Origin: an uncultured Chitinophagaceae bacterium
GTDB lineage: Bacteria > Bacteroidota > Bacteroidia > Chitinophagales > Chitinophagaceae
Assembly: GCA_946885665.1 (NCBI GenBank)
Contig: CAMPGT010000074.1
Location: 1-14,929 of the forward strand
Length of the DNA: 14,929 nucleotides
Direction: 5' to 3'
The translations under genes and the position numbers were made by a program. The notes beneath the pieces are model-generated. The model had not been told where the DNA came from. It worked only from the letters and a program-made list of their open reading frames with translations, and searched no databases. Positions 12,990 to 14,929 of the stretch are shown in pieces (the stretch's first letter is position 1; every line of letters begins with the position of its first letter).

Positions 12990-13835
12990 TCATTTGAATT
13001 GTGAACGAAGAAACTGCAATCCTTTCACGGCGATGTCTTCCTGTGATGGTTCAAATTTTCTCCAGATCGATGCCGCCTTCGCAATCACTTTTACTTCCGT
13101 TGAAAAAGATTCTATCACAATGCTTTTATTATAGCCTATGTTCTTTAATGCCGCCACGATCGGATCCCAGTTGATGTGATCGTTGCCCGGGGTGCCGCGG
13201 TCGCAGCCACAGGCATGGAAATGAAAAAGCCTCTCGCCAGCCGTTTGGATGGCTTTTGCAGGATCTTTTTCTTCGATATTCATGTGATAGGTGTCGAGCA
13301 GCACGCCAATATTCTCACGACCCACATCGCGCACCAGGTTCATCACCTGTTCAGCGGTATTCACGAAGTCGGTTTCATACCTGTTCAGCGGCTCCAGGGC
13401 AAGCTTTATGTTTCGTTGGGCCGCATAATCAGACAACGTGGAAAGATGACCGACAACAAGCGCCCATTGCCTGTTATACTCATTTTTCCCGACCATTTCC
13501 GCGCGGCCAACTGCTGAATACAATGGGCCCATGCACACCGGGCAGTCAATTTCCGCCATCAGGTCGAGAAGGCCCTTGATGTAATCGAGGGAGCGCTCCT
13601 GGTCCTCGCGGCTGCCACGAAGGTCGCGACCGGGGCCGGTGACACTGCAGGCAGAGCCGCAGACGAGTCCGTTATCCGCTAACGCCTTGCTAAGTTTTTT
13701 GCCGTCAATGTGCGCAACGTCTTCGACAGCTATCTCAACAGAGTCGAATCCCCACTCCCTGCATTTTTCTAATACATGAAAATCGGAGGTGGTAAATGGT
13801 GATGTGAACAGGAATGTGTTGATGCCATAAATCAT
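12990..13835 (-). CDS. D-tagatose/D-psicose 3-epimerase-like TIM-barrel protein
   Basis: A 281-residue sugar epimerase-type TIM barrel without signal peptide. The residues expected for the ketose 3-epimerase active site are all present: E148 (ALEPLNRYE), D181 and H184 (LLDTYHM), H207 (FHACGCDRGTPGNDH), R213 and E242 (VIESF). Each is exactly four less than the published Pseudomonas cichorii tagatose 3-epimerase numbering (152, 185, 188, 211, 217, 246), so the spacing is fully conserved. This supports metal-dependent epimerisation at C-3 of a ketose or a related keto-sugar reaction. It is the first gene of a pair with the ThuA lipoprotein and lies 43 bp downstream of the second YceI gene. Epimerisation at C-3 fits a pathway built around 3-keto sugars. 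The true substrate is unknown. Confidence 0.9.
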   Translation of the reverse strand: MIYGINTFLFTSPFTTSDFHVLEKCREWGFDSVEIAVEDVAHIDGKKLSKALADNGLVCGSACSVTGPGRDLRGSREDQERSLDYIKGLLDLMAEIDCPVCMGPLYSAVGRAEMVGKNEYNRQWALVVGHLSTLSDYAAQRNIKLALEPLNRYETDFVNTAEQVMNLVRDVGRENIGVLLDTYHMNIEEKDPAKAIQTAGERLFHFHACGCDRGTPGNDHINWDPIVAALKNIGYNKSIVIESFSTEVKVIAKAASIWRKFEPSQEDIAVKGLQFLRSQFK

Positions 13836-13863
13836 GAGGGACTAAATATATAGAAAATCCCCG

Positions 13864-13880
13864 GAGACGTGAAAAGTCTC
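13864..13880 (-). terminator. Weak hairpin at the end of the second YceI gene
   Basis: On the minus strand GAGAC (13880-13876) pairs with GTCTC (13868-13864) across a 7-nt loop and overlaps the YceI stop codon. It is followed by CGGGGATTTTC, which has only a short T-run. It could weakly separate this gene from the epimerase-like gene, or read-through could join them. Confidence 0.3.
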
Positions 13881-14409
13881 ACGCCTGTTTGATCAACTGG
13901 ACATCGGCATTGATCCTCACTTCATCGCTCACCACAACGCTTCCCGCTTCGGTTACGGCGTTCCACATCAGTGCGAATTCCTTCCTGCTGATTTTCCCCG
14001 TAATCGTAAAGCCGGCCTTTTTTTGTCCGGCAGGATCAACAACGGTTCCGCCAAAATCAACATTCAGGAAAATGGGCTTCGTGATGCCACGGATGGTAAG
14101 GTTGCCCTGCAGCGTGGCTTCGCTGCCCAGCGTTTCGTAACGTGTTCCGGTGAAGATGACCTGTTGATTGTTGGCGGCATCAAAAAAGTCCGCCGATTTG
14201 AGGTGCGTGTCGCGCTGTTCGTTGTTGGTATCAATCGAATTGATGTCAGCAGTAAACCGAACGTCCCTCGTCGAATTGAAATCGTCCGTTTCGGTGGTCA
14301 CCTCGCAGTCGAATTTGCGAAAATAGCCGGTAACGGTCGTAATCATCAGGTGCTTCACCTTAAATTGAATTTCCGAATGTGCCGGGTCGATTTTCCATGT
14401 GATTGCCAT
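13879..14409 (-). CDS. YceI-family lipocalin-like protein (paralogue 2)
   Basis: A 176-residue complete YceI domain, paralogous to the protein at 1122-1670. Shared blocks include WKIDPAHSE, FKVKHLMITTV, SIDTNNEQRDTHLKSADFF, LTIRGITKP and the end VQLIKQA. It has no signal peptide, so it is probably cytoplasmic. It lies 49 bp downstream of a small Cro/C1-type regulator, as paralogue 1 lies downstream of a TetR regulator. The spacer contains the same 17-nt element found upstream of paralogue 1. That suggests duplication of gene plus promoter followed by capture of different regulators, or common control of both copies. The function is inferred only at family level: lipid or isoprenoid binding, sometimes linked to stress or quinone biology. 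Confidence 0.92.
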   Translation of the reverse strand: MAITWKIDPAHSEIQFKVKHLMITTVTGYFRKFDCEVTTETDDFNSTRDVRFTADINSIDTNNEQRDTHLKSADFFDAANNQQVIFTGTRYETLGSEATLQGNLTIRGITKPIFLNVDFGGTVVDPAGQKKAGFTITGKISRKEFALMWNAVTEAGSVVVSDEVRINADVQLIKQA

Positions 14410-14428
14410 AGTCCAATTTTTATAGTAA

Positions 14429-14445
14429 ATTAATGTTTATACATC
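14429..14445 (-). promoter_or_regulatory. 17-nt element upstream of the second YceI gene
   Basis: Read on the minus strand the sequence is GATGTATAAACATTAAT, identical over all 17 bases to 1076-1092. It lies between the Cro/C1-type regulator and the YceI start codon, 19 nt before the ATG. An AGGTAATTTG stretch directly upstream partly resembles a -7 element. Confidence 0.6.
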
Positions 14446-14458
14446 AAATTACCTACCC

Positions 14459-14665
14459 TCACTTTGTGGTTACCAGCAATTCGCGAACGTTCACATCAAG
14501 CACAGCCGCAATGCGAAAAAGGGTTTCGACCGTTGGCTGCATACTGTTGGTGCACCATTTCGACACGGTATTAGGGCTCATGTCGAGCCTGTTAGCCAAC
14601 CACAGGTTAGTCTTTTGCTGCTCCGCAAGCACCGCTTTTATCCGGTTGAAAACTTTTTCGGCCAT
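14459..14665 (-). CDS. Small Cro/C1-type helix-turn-helix regulator
   Basis: A 68-residue protein that is almost entirely one HTH_3/XRE domain. The helix-turn-helix runs over residues 22-40 (WLANRLDMSPNTVSKWCTN), followed by MQPTVETLFRIAAVLDVNVRELL, the usual C-terminal helices of this fold. It has no extra effector domain. Such single-domain regulators are common in Bacteroidota and usually act as dimeric repressors of themselves or a neighbour. The neighbour downstream on the same strand is the second YceI gene (49 bp). A sequence TATCTTTA (14686-14679 on the minus strand), one base away from the -7 consensus, lies 13 nt upstream of the start, so its transcript would have a very short leader. 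No toxin or restriction enzyme gene is adjacent, so an antitoxin or C-protein role is not supported. Confidence 0.88.
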   Translation of the reverse strand: MAEKVFNRIKAVLAEQQKTNLWLANRLDMSPNTVSKWCTNSMQPTVETLFRIAAVLDVNVRELLVTTK

Positions 14666-14721
14666 TAGGTATTTTATATAAAGATAAGTGGCACCTATAT
14701 ATGTGTTGGGACAAGGGGTTT

Positions 14722-14750
14722 AAATAAAAACCCCAAGTAGAAACTTGGGG
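14722..14750 (-). terminator. Rho-independent terminator for the right-edge gene
   Basis: Read on the minus strand CCCCAAG (14750-14744) pairs with CTTGGGG (14737-14731) across a 6-nt loop and is followed by TTTTTATTT. It lies 52 bp past the stop codon of the partial gene at 14803-14928. Confidence 0.85.
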
Positions 14751-14753
14751 ATT

Positions 14754-14804
14754 GCGAGTATTGCACTCGCTAAACCTTATCCTATGAAGTGGCAATATGC
14801 CACT
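14754..14804. other. Two further hairpins in the 3' untranslated region
   Basis: GCGAGT-ATTGC-ACTCGC (14754-14770) and AGTGGCA-ATA-TGCCACT (14788-14804) are perfect stems of 6 and 7 bp, both before the terminator on the minus strand. The second overlaps the stop codon of the partial gene. On the plus strand it is followed by ATTTTTTC, so it could also stop plus-strand transcripts. Confidence 0.55.
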
Positions 14805-14928
14805 ATTTTTTCTTTTTCACAACCTTCTCGTTGGGCTTATCAGGATTGGAGACGGCTACCTTTATCACGTCACCGAACCCGCCCTGTATTTTGAGGGGCT
14901 TCTCGTAGGTCTTGGCCCGTTGTTTCTT
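14803..14928 (-). CDS. Small basic protein of unknown function, 5' end outside the window
   Basis: The frame is open from the right window edge to TAG at 14805-14803, giving the last 41 residues of a lysine-rich protein: KKQRAKTYEKPLKIQGGFGD, then VIKVAVSNPDKPNEKVVKKK and a final Lys. No start codon is within the window; the missing part is probably only a few residues. The pattern 'YEKPLKIQGGFGDVIKVAV' plus a lysine-rich tail resembles small conserved proteins of about 45-60 residues in Bacteroidota that have no known function. The strong basic charge would suit nucleic-acid or ribosome contact, which is inference. A clear terminator follows at 14722-14750, supporting a real gene. Confidence 0.65.
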   Translation of the reverse strand, partial: KKQRAKTYEKPLKIQGGFGDVIKVAVSNPDKPNEKVVKKKK

Positions 14929-14929
14929 T

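Noticed and set aside
14454..14698. Shared TAGGTA-type half-sites near the Cro/C1-type regulator and second YceI starts
   Set aside because: Matches are only 5-6 bases long in AT-rich DNA with irregular spacing, too weak to call an operator.
14722..14804. tRNA or structured small RNA gene
   Set aside because: Three hairpins are present, but they do not form a cloverleaf with T-loop and CCA end; they fit a 3' untranslated region with a terminator.

Overview
The window looks like chromosomal DNA from a member of the Bacteroidota, most probably a Chitinophagaceae-type soil or freshwater organism. The evidence is the protein families present (paired YceI proteins, a DUF4242 protein, a GMC oxidoreductase with a gluconate-2-dehydrogenase subunit-3 partner, a ThuA lipoprotein), AT-rich leaders with almost no Shine-Dalgarno sequence, and promoter elements resembling the Bacteroidota -33 TTG / -7 TAnnTTTG pattern. 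The genus cannot be fixed from the sequence alone.

Layout. (1) 1-421 has no gene. It holds three tandem copies of a composite repeat (a 43-45-nt double-hairpin element followed by 7-bp repeats), then a promoter and operator. (2) 422-1670, plus strand: a TetR-family regulator and a YceI-family protein, with a matching dyad in both promoters. (3) 1704-2406, minus: a small DUF4242 protein followed by L-rhamnose mutarotase. (4) 2548-5615, minus: a tight operon of a beta-CASP metallo-beta-lactamase RNase, a LOG-family Rossmann protein and an AraC-family regulator. (5) 5817-11930, plus: six genes, all redox or carbohydrate enzymes (GMC oxidoreductase, its Tat-type small subunit, a HUMPS-family decarboxylase/aldolase, a zinc-type MDR dehydrogenase, an SDR dehydrogenase and a TIM-barrel isomerase). 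(6) 12091-13835, minus: a tagatose/psicose-3-epimerase-like TIM barrel followed by a ThuA-domain lipoprotein. (7) 13879-14665, minus: a small Cro/C1-type regulator followed by a second YceI protein. (8) The window ends inside a small basic protein gene (minus strand) with a clear terminator.

How they may work together. Regions 5 and 6 converge on one another and read as a sugar-oxidation pathway. A periplasmic flavoprotein dehydrogenase (with a possible Fe-S cluster) would oxidise a sugar or glycoside. Isomerase/epimerase, ThuA, HUMPS and two NAD(P)-type dehydrogenases would then process the keto-sugar. This resembles known 3-keto-glycoside routes, but the substrate is not shown by the sequence and the HUMPS enzyme is an unusual partner.

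The most distinctive non-coding signal is 7-bp-periodic DNA of several different sequences in the spacers around the double-hairpin repeat. In three cases it begins at or just before a stop codon. The second is a 17-nt identity upstream of both yceI-type genes, which links the regulator-YceI modules at opposite ends of the window.
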